From NCBI GenBank assembly GCA_009829735.1, contig CM020620.1, forward strand, positions 28,366,951 through 28,430,950: a DNA stretch of 64,000 nt, written 5' to 3'. Positions 18,275 through 28,525 of this stretch are shown piece after piece. The notes beneath the pieces are model-generated. The model searched no databases. It was not told the DNA's origin and saw only the letters and a list, made by a program, of their open reading frames with translations. A program made the position numbers and the translations under genes. This DNA is from Pyropia yezoensis (taxonomy: Eukaryota > Rhodophyta > Bangiophyceae > Bangiales > Bangiaceae). Numbering within the stretch: position 1 is the first letter of the stretch; every line of letters starts with the position of its first letter.

Positions 18275-20765
18275 CGGAGGCCTCCCCGGGCAGACGTGCA
18301 AGTCGCGCCCCTCCCGCTGGGGGACCCCACTCCCCCCCCCCCCGCCTGTCCTCCCTGGTCTGTGGTGGCCAATGTATCGGGTGGCAGCGTCCCAGGCCGC
18401 CATCCAGCCTCTCGCTCCCTCCCAGACGCGGTGTATGCCAGGCATAGATACTATGCCCGCGCCGCTCGGGCGGGACGCTGCGAACAGCTCCCCCCGACCA
18501 GGCCCCAGCGCCGTCCCCCCCCTCTGCCGTCGACCCCAGACGCCCCGCCCTGACCGACCCGTGGACGGGGCGACACGGGGTGTCGACCTGCTGTGTGGCG
18601 TGCGCGGGCCCACCGCGTGTCGCGCTGTACACCTGATGGCCGTCGCCGCCGCCAGCCAGGGTGGTGGATCAAGGGTGCACGTGAGCGGGGGGGTGCTGGC
18701 GCGAGCACCAAACCCCCACTCGCTGCCCCGTTCCACGAGCGCCCCGGCGGGTGTTGTGTGCCGCGCGCTCGGCCGCCCCCGGCTGTGCTGGCGTGACAGA
18801 CGCGACGTCGACGCTGTTGGGGGGGGCGGATGACAGCGCAGCCGTGTCAAACCCACGGCCCGCGCGTCGCGCACACTGGCGGGAGAAGGAGGGGTGGCGG
18901 GGGGGGGGGGGGCCGATCCGGGTCCCACGGGGGGGGGGGGGCGGGAGTGCTGGGCTGGCCGCCGCCGCCGCCGCCGCCGCGGCCGTCGCCTGGCCGAGCG
19001 CAGCATCCCATGGACTGGGGGGAATGTGGACTGGTGGCGGGAGAGGCGGCACCGTGCCGCCGGCCGGGTGACCGCCGTCCATCGTCGGCGACAGCCGTGT
19101 GGTGCAGCAAGGGTCCCCCGGTGGGGGGGGGGGTGGGGGTGGGCGACTGTCGGAAAGGGGAAGAGAAAAAGAATAGAACGCTGGCACGGCATTGTCTGGT
19201 GTATAGGAATGTCCAACGCAGACGCCGTCGCCATCCACCACAAGAAAAGAAAACCTCGCTGTGCCCCGAATGGCCATGCGCTGTATGTATCCGTGTCCCC
19301 CCCCCCAGCCCCGCCGACGGGGACCCGGGCTACACCCGGCCTCCCCCCCCCCCCCCCCCCCCCCCGCGTTTCCTGCGTGTCGCAGGCGCAGGCGTGTGCC
19401 ACCCAACGACGCCACGCCACCAACGGCGGCGGCGGCGGTGGGGACGGTGGTGGGGGCTGCAGACGGCACGTGGCCCCACCCACCCCACCACCCCCACCCC
19501 CCTCCCCACCCCCCCCTTTTCTTTCTTCCGCTTTCCTCCTGCCGCTGTCCTCGCCGTTGGGGGGTCCCCTTTCCCGGCGGGGGGTGTGTCCCGCCCCGAC
19601 GGACGACGCCCCCCTCCCCCCCCCCCGTTTCCTGCCACCAGACCCCCCCCACTCCCCCACCACACCTGCAGGAGGGGAGGGGGGGGAGAGAGGGAGAGGA
19701 GGCAGGGCCGAGCAAACCCAACTCCCCCCCCGCACGACCACACAGCCGCATGTGTTCCCACACAGCCCACCGACGACGACGACAGCGACGACGCGGCCGC
19801 CACAACGCGGGGGGGTGTGCGCGCGAGCGAGGGGCGGGGGAGGGGAGGGGAGGGGCCGAGCCAAAAAAAACAGCTCTCGACGCCGCGCGGTGGCGGCGGG
19901 GTGGGGGGGGGCGTGCCTCTGCCGCTTGCGCTGCCGCACCGCCGGTGGCAGTGGCAGCGGCAGCCGCAGCGGCGGCGGCAGCGGCGGCGGCGGCGGGGGA
20001 ACGGCCGTGTGCGTCACCGCCGCCGTTGGCGGCCGTGCCGTGCCGGCCGGTGCCGGGCGTGGCACGGTGCGCGCGCGCGCCCCCTCCCTCCCTCCCTCCC
20101 TCCCACCCACCCCCCCCACCCGCTCCCCGTCCCCCCCACCCCCTCCCCACCCCCTCCCCACCCCGCGCCGCGCACCCCTCCCGGGACAGACCGCCACCGC
20201 TGGCGCGTGGCGGCGTGCCCACCCGCCCGCCCCCTCCCACCCTTTCCCTCCCGGTCGCGTGCGCACGCCCCCCGCCCTGCCCCGCCCCGCCCCGCCCCGC
20301 CCCGCCCCGGCCCCGCCCCGTCCCACCCACCCCCACCCCCACCCCCACCCCCCACCACCCCCACCCCCACCGCACCCCACCCCAGCCCGCCCGCCCGCCC
20401 GCCGGCCCGCCCGACCCGCCCGCCCACCCGCCCCGCCCGCCCGCCCGCCCGCCCCGGTCCCTGACCCGGCGCCCGTCGCCGGCGGGGCGGCGTCGCCTTG
20501 GCGCACCCCCCGTGTCGCCCACCCCCCGCCGCCGGCGCGGCTCTGCCCGCCGCCCCGCCCGCGGACCACGGCTCTCGGGTTCCCCCCGCGCCCGCCCCCC
20601 GCCTCTCCCCCCCCACCCCCACGGCTCTCGCCTTCCCTCCCGCCCACACCCTCCCGTCTGGTGCTCTTCCCCCCCCCCCCCCCCCTCCCAGCCGCTTTCC
20701 TCCTCCCTTTTGCTCGTCCCCCCCCACCCCCCTGTCCCCCTTCCCCCCGCTCGCCTCCCCTTGTC
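18275..20765. other. C-rich intergenic block upstream of the glycosyltransferase gene
   Basis: Very C-rich on the plus strand, with (CCCCG)n at 20281-20320, (CCCA)n near 20330-20370, (CCGCC)n to 20460 and long poly-C or poly-G runs near 18900, 18940, 19340 and 19610. Very long frames exist on both strands but translate to Pro/Arg/Gly/Ala strings without domain content. The last 500 bases are an almost pure pyrimidine tract up to the ATG at 20766 and may be promoter or 5' untranslated DNA. Confidence 0.6.
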
Positions 20766-21270
20766 ATGACGCTCGCAGCGTCGGCGGGGGCGTGCGCCCG
20801 TGAGCGCCGCCGCCCGTCGATCCGGCTGGGCGCCGCCCGCTGGCTGTGGGGCCCCCGGTGGCGGGCGGGCAGCGGCTGGGGCGGCGGCGGCGGTGGGGGT
20901 GGCAGTGGGGGTGGCGGTGGGGGTGGTGGTGGGGGTGGCGACGGCGGGCCCGCGTCGGGGGGGGGGCTGCTCGGTATTGTGGCCAGCAGCAGCAGCAGCA
21001 GCAGCAGCGGCGGCGGTGGCGGCGGCGTCGGGGGCTGCGGTGGCGGCGGCGGCGCGACGCGGCGGCCGTCCACGTCCGCGTCCTCGTCCCGGCCGTCGCT
21101 GCTGCCGCCGTCGTCATCGCGGCTGCTGTCGTCGCGGCTGGCCCGCCACTGGCGGCAGTCGGTGGTGCTGGCGGCGGTGGCGGCGTGTGCGCTGGTCAAC
21201 CTGTTTGTCTTCCTCGTCAATGTGGGGGGGCTGACGCTCGAGCCGCCGACGCTCGTCGCGTGGGGGGACC

Positions 21271-21301
<31 letters not shown>

Positions 21302-22927
21302 GCCGGGGGTGGGCGGGGGGGGGGGGGGGGGGGGGGCCCCGCCCCCGCCGCCGCCCGTGGGGGTAGCACCGGAGGCGGCGGCGGGGGCGCGACGGCCAGG
21401 GTGCTGTCGGTGTACCACCACCCGGGGGTGGATGGGGGTGGGGCCAAGGGGGCGGCGGGGGGGGGGGACGCGGCGTCGGCGGGGCGGCTGCCACCGCCGT
21501 CCGCCAAGGTCGCCGTCGGCGGCGGCGGTCGACCGCGGGGCGCCGCCGCCGCCGCCGGGGTGGCCCACCCCGACGTGGGCGGCGGCGTCCTCTCCTCTGC
21601 CATCGCCTCCCTCCGCGACGCGATTGGCAAGGAGGGCGCCGCGGAAAAGATGTGGGTGCAGGCGGTGCGCCTGCGGTCGCGGCTGTCGGGCCCCACCCCC
21701 CACGATGACCTGGTGCTCACCTACGCCCTCCCCTCCCGCATTGCCGAGGCGCTCTCCCCCGCGGCGGCCACCGCCCTTCTCCACCAGCTGACGCTTATGG
21801 ACGTGCTGCGGGCCCACGCGAGCGGCTCGGCGGTGGTAGAGCCGTCGCGCCTGCTCATCCTGCACGCCCAAAACGGGCTGGGCAACCGCCTGCGGGTGCT
21901 GGCGTCGGGGCTGGCCATGGCCCGCGCCTCCCTGCGGGTGCCCCTGCTGGTGTGGGAGCGGGACGCCCACATGGGCGCCCACTATGGGCAGCTGTTTGAG
22001 GAGGGCCACCCGTCATCTGGCGGGGTGGGCACCCTCTTCTCCTCCCTCGTCGTCGTGGACCGGTTTCCCGCGTGGTGTGACGTGGCCACCGCGGCGGCCG
22101 AGGCGCCCGACGCGTTCACCGCGTTTAACCATATGGACAAGGAGCTGGGGGGGGGGCACTCGGCGCGGCCGGCGATTGCGGCCAACTCGGCGGTCCTCCG
22201 CCGGCGGCACATTTACGTCAAGAGCGCCTACGTGCTGGCCGCCTCCCCGCCGCTGCGGGTGGCGGCCATCAATGCCGAGGCGCGGCTGCTCAAGCCCGTT
22301 GCCGCCGTGCGGCGGCTGATGGCCACCCGCGTGCCCGCCGGCCTCGACCGGATGGTGGGCGTGCACGTGCGGTCCCGGCGGCTGGCGCGGGACAGCGCCG
22401 CCGTGGACGCGTCGTGCGAGTACTCGGTCTCTTCCGCAGCGACCACCGACGGCTGGCGCAACGCGTCGCAGGCGCCCGCGTTTGCGGCGGAGATGGCGGC
22501 CGTCGCGGCCGCGGCGCCCGCCACCCACTTTTTTGTCGCCGTCGACGACGCGGCGCTGGCCGACGCGCTCGCCGACGCCTTCCCCGGCCGCACTCACGGG
22601 CTCACCCGCTCGTGCGATGACCGCGGGCCGGGGTGCATGCGGTACGCGCTTGTGGACATGCTGGCGCTGGCCCGCACGCGGGTGCTGCTGGGGAGCAACT
22701 GGAGCAGCTTTACGGAAATGGCGGGCCGCCTCGCCCCGTCGGGGCAGGTCGTGCGGCTGAGTGGCGTGCACTTTGGCCGCCGCCGCCTCTACTGGCGGGA
22801 CCGCCTCGCGGCGGTCGCGGCGGATGTTTGGCGGCTGGTGGGGCGGCGGCTGGCCAGCCCGCCAACCGCGGCGCTGTACAGTGGGTGCAGGCAACGGCTC
22901 GAGTCGGGGGGGACCGCCGCGGCGTGA
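20766..22927 (+). CDS. Type II membrane glycosyltransferase, fucosyltransferase-like (frame shifts in a 22-G run)
   Basis: The N-terminal part reads from the ATG at 20766: basic and Gly/Ser-rich cytosolic tail, then one membrane helix (VVLAAVAACALVNLFVFLVN, about residues 132-152), a type II signal anchor. At 21315-21336 lies a run of 22 G. After it the meaningful frame is one base over: LILHAQNGLGNRLRVLASGL, LLVWERDAHMGA, VGVHVRSRRLARDS, THFFVAVDD, ALVDMLALARTRVLLGSNWS. GLGNRL, HVRxR and the LLGSxWSSF ending resemble the GT-B fucosyltransferase clan (NodZ/FUT8-like), acting in the Golgi lumen on glycans. One ORF cannot cover both parts, so the G-run length is probably wrong or unstable. Exact donor and acceptor are unknown. 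Confidence 0.75.
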
Positions 22928-23721
22928 GGGGAGGGGTGAGGGGGCGGCCGCCTTCTCTACTTTTTCGCCCCCCCCTTTTTTTTCGACCCCCATCCGCGGC
23001 GTCCTGCAGGTGTATGCGGCAGCCGTGTGCGTCCGGCTGTCCCGTCTGACATTGGGGTCCTTTTTGCTTGTATGTGTGTGTGTGTTTGGGCGGGGTGTTT
23101 TTGTTTTCTTTTTTCTCCTTTCGGTGGCTCGTGCATGTTCGCGTGTGGTGTACCTGTCTCGCGCCAAACCGCGGCGACGCCCCGCGGGTGGCTGGGCGTG
23201 TTTGGACGGGTGCCACCCCCCCTTTTTTTTTCGGCAAGCGCTGTGTGTGGCCGACGCCCACCCACCCCCTTGTATGTGAATGTTTCTTCGGGGTCTCTTT
23301 TGTTTGTGTTGCGTTGCGCCTGGGTGTGGGCGCGTGCCCATGGCGCGCAGCGCGTACCCGTCAGCCTTCTCCCTTTGCCGTTTCGTGGGCGACGGCGGTG
23401 ACTTTTTTTTTTTTTGTCTTCACACCCTTTTTCTTTTGGCTTCCTTTTTCCTTGCAGCTTGATTCCCCCCTACCAGCAGTATCTCCCCCTTCTCATCCCC
23501 CGCGCTCCCCGTCGAGGCCCACAAAAGCTGCGTGGGGGGGGGCCCTCCCCCTTCACCCCCACCGGTGGGTCGGCAAGACGAGTAGGGGGAAATTCAACGT
23601 TCAGCACCCCCCGCTCCCTCGCGTTGGCACCCCCCCGCTCACGCCACCATCGCCCATCCGCAACGATGCATACACGCCGTTTCCGCCCCCCCCCCCTTCC
23701 CACCACCTTCTTCTAGCGCGT
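22928..23721. other. Convergent 3' region between two genes
   Basis: T-rich and C-rich tracts on the plus strand (TTTTTTTTT near 22977, 23222 and 23404; poly-C near 23690) between the 3' ends of the glycosyltransferase and the PH-domain gene. Probably two 3' untranslated regions back to back. No gene seen. Confidence 0.5.
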
Positions 23722-24402
23722 CTAGGCCGACGCGTCTGCCCCCTTATCGGTCGACCTCGGGACAAAGTTGCTTGCCTGCCGCACATCCTCATCCACCTTG
23801 CCCATCACATAGTCGTACAGCTCATCAAAGCGGTCAAGGGAGCGGAGTTCCAGCCGCGCCCCATCCTTCAGCAGCAGCACCATGTCGGCGGCGGCGCCGC
23901 CAAAGCGCCGCACAAACCGCACCTCCTCGATATCCCGGTAGACCACCTCGGTGTGGTCATTCCCCCGGAAGCCCGAGTCCACCGCAATCCGCCGGCTGGT
24001 GAACTTGTACTTGACCCACAGCTGCCGCGCGACGGCGCCCGCCCACGGGATGACACCCACCACCGTGAGGATGGCGACCGTAGGGATGACCACCTCCACC
24101 CACGAGGGCTTGCCCTCGTAAAACACCTCCTCTGGCTCGAGGAGCTTGCCGCTGCCCGCCGCACCGGCGCCGGGGGTGCCCTTGGCGGTGGGCTTGCCTT
24201 TCCGTGCCCGGCCCGTGTTGGCATAGGGGGAGCTGCTCGGCTTGGCCATCATGGTGAGGCGGGCAGGAGCGGGGGCGGTGGCGGCCGCCGCGGCGGCGGC
24301 GGGCCAGCCCAGGGAGGAGCGGCAGCAGCCATAGCGGCCGGCGGGGGCCAGCGCCGCCGTGCCCGGCGCCCAGCCGCTGGCGGCAAAGGCCACGTGGGCC
24401 AT
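23722..24402 (-). CDS. Plastid-targeted bacterial-type PH-domain membrane protein
   Basis: A 226-residue protein read from the ATG at 24402 (an upstream ATG at 24462 would add 20 residues). Residues 1-85 are Ala/Ser/Arg/Lys-rich with few acidic residues, as expected of a chloroplast transit peptide. The mature part begins EPEEVFYEGKPSWVEVVIPT, has one strong membrane helix at about 103-127, then a compact beta-rich domain (KYKFTSRRIAV, TEVVYRDIEEVRFVRRFGGA, DMVLLLKDGARLELRS). This order matches a conserved cyanobacterial and plastid family with a bPH_2 (YdbS-like) domain. It is probably anchored in a plastid membrane; molecular role not known. It is convergent with the glycosyltransferase and divergent from the gene at 25160. 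Confidence 0.85.
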   Translation of the reverse strand: MAHVAFAASGWAPGTAALAPAGRYGCCRSSLGWPAAAAAAATAPAPARLTMMAKPSSSPYANTGRARKGKPTAKGTPGAGAAGSGKLLEPEEVFYEGKPSWVEVVIPTVAILTVVGVIPWAGAVARQLWVKYKFTSRRIAVDSGFRGNDHTEVVYRDIEEVRFVRRFGGAAADMVLLLKDGARLELRSLDRFDELYDYVMGKVDEDVRQASNFVPRSTDKGADASA

Positions 24403-25159
24403 GGTGACGGCAGCGGAGGTGGGGATGGAGGAAGGCGGATGGGGCAGGGGGAAGGGCGACAATGAAGAGGCGTCGAGGAAAGGCGGGGGGGTGGGAATGC
24501 AAGACTAACGTCAGCAGCACGCGTGGGGTGCGGTGAGGCAGAGATAGATGTGGGAGTGCGTACAGCAAACGGCAAAAATGGGGTGGCAGGGCGGGCGTGG
24601 AGGCAGACTACGAAGGTGGGGGATGGGCGAAGCGGTTCGGGATGGGGATAGCGCAGCCCCGGGCAATGCAGGAGGCGGTGGCGGCTGCGCCGTGGAGGCG
24701 AGATTGGATGGAGCAGCACCGGGCTGCGCCAGGCCAGCTGTAGGCCACAGGTTCGCAGAGGGCGCAGCAGAGGCGGGTGTGCATTGGGTCGTGTGCCCTG
24801 TGGACGGAGCCACCGTACAGCTGTACTCGAGAAGTTCGATACCGAATATAATTCACGAAGGCTTGGAACAACACACAGAGCTTCTCTTTTTCTTCTCTGA
24901 ACTTGACGCGGCAAAGAGAGTAAATTCTTTGTCCTGATCGCGTGAAGTGTACTGTACAGCACTGATGCCCCGTGTCTGGGTCTGCCACGTTGGTCACGCT
25001 GGCTCGAGGCCGCTCATGGACGGGCGAGATTTCAGTGCACCCAGCGCGTGCTTCTTGTAGCTCTGTCATGATGACCATGCTCGAAGAAGGCTAGAGGTGC
25101 AGTTGCTTGCCCTCCTTGTGTCCATAGACAGTAACTACTACCTCACGGGTTGCGGCACC
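24403..25159. promoter_or_regulatory. Divergent promoter region with GTAC palindromes
   Basis: Separates the PH-domain gene (minus) from the bZIP-like gene (plus). It contains GTACAGCTGTAC at 24807-24818, an AT-rich patch ATATAATTC near 24845, and TGTACTGTACAGCAC near 24949. No coding signal. Promoter function is inferred from position. Confidence 0.45.
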
Positions 25160-26803
25160 ATGGCGTCTTCCTTGGCGCCCCCCCTTCTTCATAAACCTGC
25201 GCTGGTGCGGCTGGTCGAGGATGTGTGCAGCCTCCCGGAGCTCCGTCCCCTCGCCAAGTCTGCCGCGGCCGCCGCGTGGATGGTGCCTGAGCTGGGCCTC
25301 CCCTGCAACGTGTTTGACGCACAGAGCCGGGTCAGGGCGTCATCTGTTCCTTCGGCGTCGTCGCGGGCGTTGATGTTGCCCTCTCCGGCGGTGGCGGCAG
25401 TCTCAGCGGCGGCGGCCGACCCGCACCCGCCCATCCCGCCCCCCGCGCTGCGCACCGCCGTTGCACACGACGTGGTCGTGCGGCGGGATCGCCCTCATGT
25501 GTCTAGCAGTGACGACGATGGCGGCGGTCGGCTGGGCCCGCTGGTGGCTGCCTGCAGCGTTTTGACGGTCCCGCTGCACCACGTGGCCGCCGCCGACGAC
25601 GACAGCGGCGAGGATGGTGGCGACGGCAGCGGCGGGGTGGTGTGTGGGGTCATCCTCAACGACGTGGCGGTGGACCGGGTGGCCTCCTCTTTTGGTAGCC
25701 CTTTTGTCGCCGCCCCTGCGGGCCGCTTTTGCTATTTTCCCCGCACCGGACAGTTTATGACGGCGTCGCGGTGCCCCGACGGACGGACCATTGCTTCGTT
25801 GGTCTGCCCCCACGGTGGGGGCGGAGAGGTGCCCGGGCTCGCGAACGGTACAGGCGCGGCGGCGCCCGCCGCTGAGTTGGAGTGGCTCAAGGTTGGATGG
25901 TCACCGCCTCCCCCTCCGCTCCCGCTCGCGTCCACCGCGGGGTCGGCGGCTGTGGCGGCGGCGTCGGCGACCGCGTTGCCACCTGAAAAGGTCGTCTTTG
26001 GGGGCCACCTTTCTTTGCTGCACCACCGGGTGACGCCCCCCGCGGCCGCGTCCCACCTGGCGCTGGGTAGCTCCCCCGTCGCCCCCTGGGCCTCTGCCAT
26101 GGACGCCCTTGTTGGCACCTTTGGCTCTGCCATCATGTCCGTGTTCCCCATGATGGCTGGCGCTGTCGACGGCGGCGGCGGCAATGGCGACGGCGGGGTG
26201 GCCCCCCAAGATGCGGCGGCACACGCGGTGATCCCGCTGGTGACCACCATTCAACGCTCTGGCGACGTGGCGATTGCACGCCTGTGCTGCCGTGCCGTGG
26301 CGAGCGGCCGCGGGGGGGGGGTGCCCCACCCGGCCGCCCTGCGGCTGCCGCCGGCCGCGCGGTTGGTGGTGCGTCGGCCGCCGCCATTATTGCGCCCCGC
26401 CCGACTACCGATACTGCGTCCAGCCCCGTCTGGCAGCAGCAACGGCGGCGTCGGCGGCGGTGGCCGTGGCGGCGACGGCGAGCGCACCGGCGGGACCCCC
26501 GGGGCTGTGGAGGGCACCCCCTCTTCCACCGCTGCAGCCGTCGCACCGCTCCGCCGCCACCGCATTGACGTGGATGCGCTGCCCACGGCCGCGGCGCGGG
26601 CGCGGGCGGTGCGGAACCGCGCGTCGGCGGCGCGGAGCAACGCGCGGCGCAAAAGGGCGCGCCTTGCGAGTGCACCACCCGATGGAGGCCCGGCCGGGGG
26701 AGCGGGGGCGCCGGCGGCAGCAGCAGTGTGTGGCGAGTCGGGCGATGGTGGAGGGGGAGCTGTCAGGGATGGGGAAGGGAGGGGGCAGGAGGGGGCCCCG
26801 TGA
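25160..26803 (+). CDS. Putative nuclear protein with a bZIP-like basic region but no leucine zipper
   Basis: A 547-residue single-exon frame; the ATG at 25160 sits in CACCATGG, a good eukaryotic start context. Most of the protein is Ala/Gly/Pro-rich with ordered-looking stretches (LHKPALVRLVEDVCSLPEL, GRFCYFPRTGQFMTASRCPD, EKVVFGGHLSLLHHRV). Near residues 477-503 is a basic segment, AVRNRASAARSNARRKRARL, that resembles the DNA-contacting half of a bZIP domain. The invariant Arg eight positions after the Asn is an Asn here (NRASAARSN), and no heptad leucines follow. It could be a degenerate bZIP, a nuclear localisation signal, or a gene whose zipper lies in an unrecognised exon. Function unknown. 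Confidence 0.6.
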   Translation: MASSLAPPLLHKPALVRLVEDVCSLPELRPLAKSAAAAAWMVPELGLPCNVFDAQSRVRASSVPSASSRALMLPSPAVAAVSAAAADPHPPIPPPALRTAVAHDVVVRRDRPHVSSSDDDGGGRLGPLVAACSVLTVPLHHVAAADDDSGEDGGDGSGGVVCGVILNDVAVDRVASSFGSPFVAAPAGRFCYFPRTGQFMTASRCPDGRTIASLVCPHGGGGEVPGLANGTGAAAPAAELEWLKVGWSPPPPPLPLASTAGSAAVAAASATALPPEKVVFGGHLSLLHHRVTPPAAASHLALGSSPVAPWASAMDALVGTFGSAIMSVFPMMAGAVDGGGGNGDGGVAPQDAAAHAVIPLVTTIQRSGDVAIARLCCRAVASGRGGGVPHPAALRLPPAARLVVRRPPPLLRPARLPILRPAPSGSSNGGVGGGGRGGDGERTGGTPGAVEGTPSSTAAAVAPLRRHRIDVDALPTAAARARAVRNRASAARSNARRKRARLASAPPDGGPAGGAGAPAAAAVCGESGDGGGGAVRDGEGRGQEGAP

Positions 26804-28345
26804 CCACGGGCGCGTGCGCGCATGCCCGCGGTTCGCGGGCAGGGCACTTCTTGTTGGCGGCAGCGGCGGCGGCGGCGTCCCTTTGGGGGGGCGAGGGTGG
26901 TGGTCTAGGGGGGGGCCCAGCCGGCGTCCACCGTGCGGACAGGGCGGGCTGTGCGTGGCGGCCATTTGACAGCCAGTCTGGATGGGAAGGGTGGGCACCC
27001 CCCCAGGGGGGTGGGTGGCGTGTCACACTGGCGGTGGCCACCGCCGCTGGCGCCGGTGCGGTCATGTCGGCCGCGTCGTCTCCCTCCAGCGCTCTTGCGC
27101 GCGCATGCGCGTCGTGGCAGCTACCTACCGGCTGGCATCTACGGTGGGAGCCACGGTGATGATGCGGAGGCGGCATTGTGTCGGCTGACGTGCCCGGGTG
27201 GTCACCGCTGGTGGACGGCGTGCGGAGGGGGGAACCAAACGCCCGTCCACCTCTGCTGCACTCGCTCCACCCCCCGACACACGGAGCAAGGTGCGTGGAC
27301 GGCGGGGCGGCAGTAGCCGCGTCAATGCGGACGACCCCCCCCAGTAGGGTGTCGCAGCAGTCGGTGGGGGATGAGATGCCCTGGTGGCCGGGGCCGGGCG
27401 GGGCGCGCTCGCGTCAAGGCGCTGGGCGTCGGCCGTGACGGGGATGCTAGCGAATTACGGGGACGGACCACCCGCGAGCGCTGTGCGTTCCTGCCGGCTC
27501 AACGCGCGGGTTACCGCCCGCCGCTGCCTGACGGCATGCCGTCATCCTCCCCCCCCCCCCGTTGCCTCCCGGGACCAATCTTCCATCGTTCTGGATAATC
27601 GTCAGGCCACCCCAGTCTCGTCCACGCCTTCCGCTCACGCCGCATCGTGCTCGCCGGGGCGGCGACTCGTCTTCAGCGGCGCGAAAACTGACCGAAGCGG
27701 CTTGGGGGTGGTGCGGGTACGAGGTGCCATCGCATGCGCACGCGCGGCAGCGGCACCGGGCCGGCCGAGACGGCGGCCGCCACAGCAGTGGCCGCGACGG
27801 CGGCCGGCAGCGTCGGCGGCGACCGCAACTGCCGGCTGGCCGGGACGTCGGCAGCCACTTGCGGGCTGCGGCGGCGGTGGTGGTAGCACCGGCGGCAGTG
27901 GCGGTGGCCTTCGGACCCCCCCCTCCCTTCCCTGACACGCGGGGGCAAGGGGGAGGGGGGGAGGGGGGGAATACGGTGGCTGAGGTGGCCAGGCGGCGCG
28001 CGCGTGCGCCCGGCACCCGGGGGCGTGCCACGATCCTTCACCCCCGTGCCCCCGCGGGTACAGCGTGACGGGGTGAGCGGGGCAGCAGTGGCGCCCAGCT
28101 GGCAGTGACCGTTGGTCTTGGTTTCTCTTGTTGTTGTTTTTTCTTGTGCGCGTGGCTCCCACGTGGCGGGTGCCCCACCGACGGCACCGGCCGACAGCAG
28201 CGGACACGGGAATAAACGCGGGGGAGCGGCGCAGAGGGATTATCGCGCGAGAGGAGGGGGGGGCAAGACGGGCACGGCGCGTGCAGCACAAGCCAAATGT
28301 TTGCCACACCCCGCCCCCCCCCCTTCCCCCTCCACCCCCCCCAGT
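26804..28345. other. Intergenic, GC-rich, no supported gene
   Basis: 1.5 kb between the convergent 3' ends of the bZIP-like gene and the KAS gene. Frames are Arg/Gly/Pro/Ala-biased on both strands. Nothing recognised. Confidence 0.45.
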
Positions 28346-28490
28346 CTACCCGCCCAGCAGCCCCGGCGGCACGGCGGTCAACACCAGCGACGCGTTGGTC
28401 CCCCCAAACCCAAAGCTGTTGCTCACCGCCACGTCCACCGCCGCGGGCCGGGCGACGCGCGGCACAAAGCGGTGGTCGGCCCAGACGTCC

Positions 28491-28525
<35 letters not shown>

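Noticed and set aside
18894..20765. Long plus-strand frame upstream of ATG 20766
   Set aside because: It is in frame with the glycosyltransferase N-terminus but consists of C-run-encoded Pro/Arg/Ala tracts. The ATG at 20766 followed by a basic tail and membrane anchor is a better start.
17927..22009. A 1360-codon open frame on the minus strand
   Set aside because: It is a by-product of extreme GC. The translation is Pro/Arg/Gly/Ser strings with no domain, and it runs antisense to the glycosyltransferase and across a dispersed repeat.
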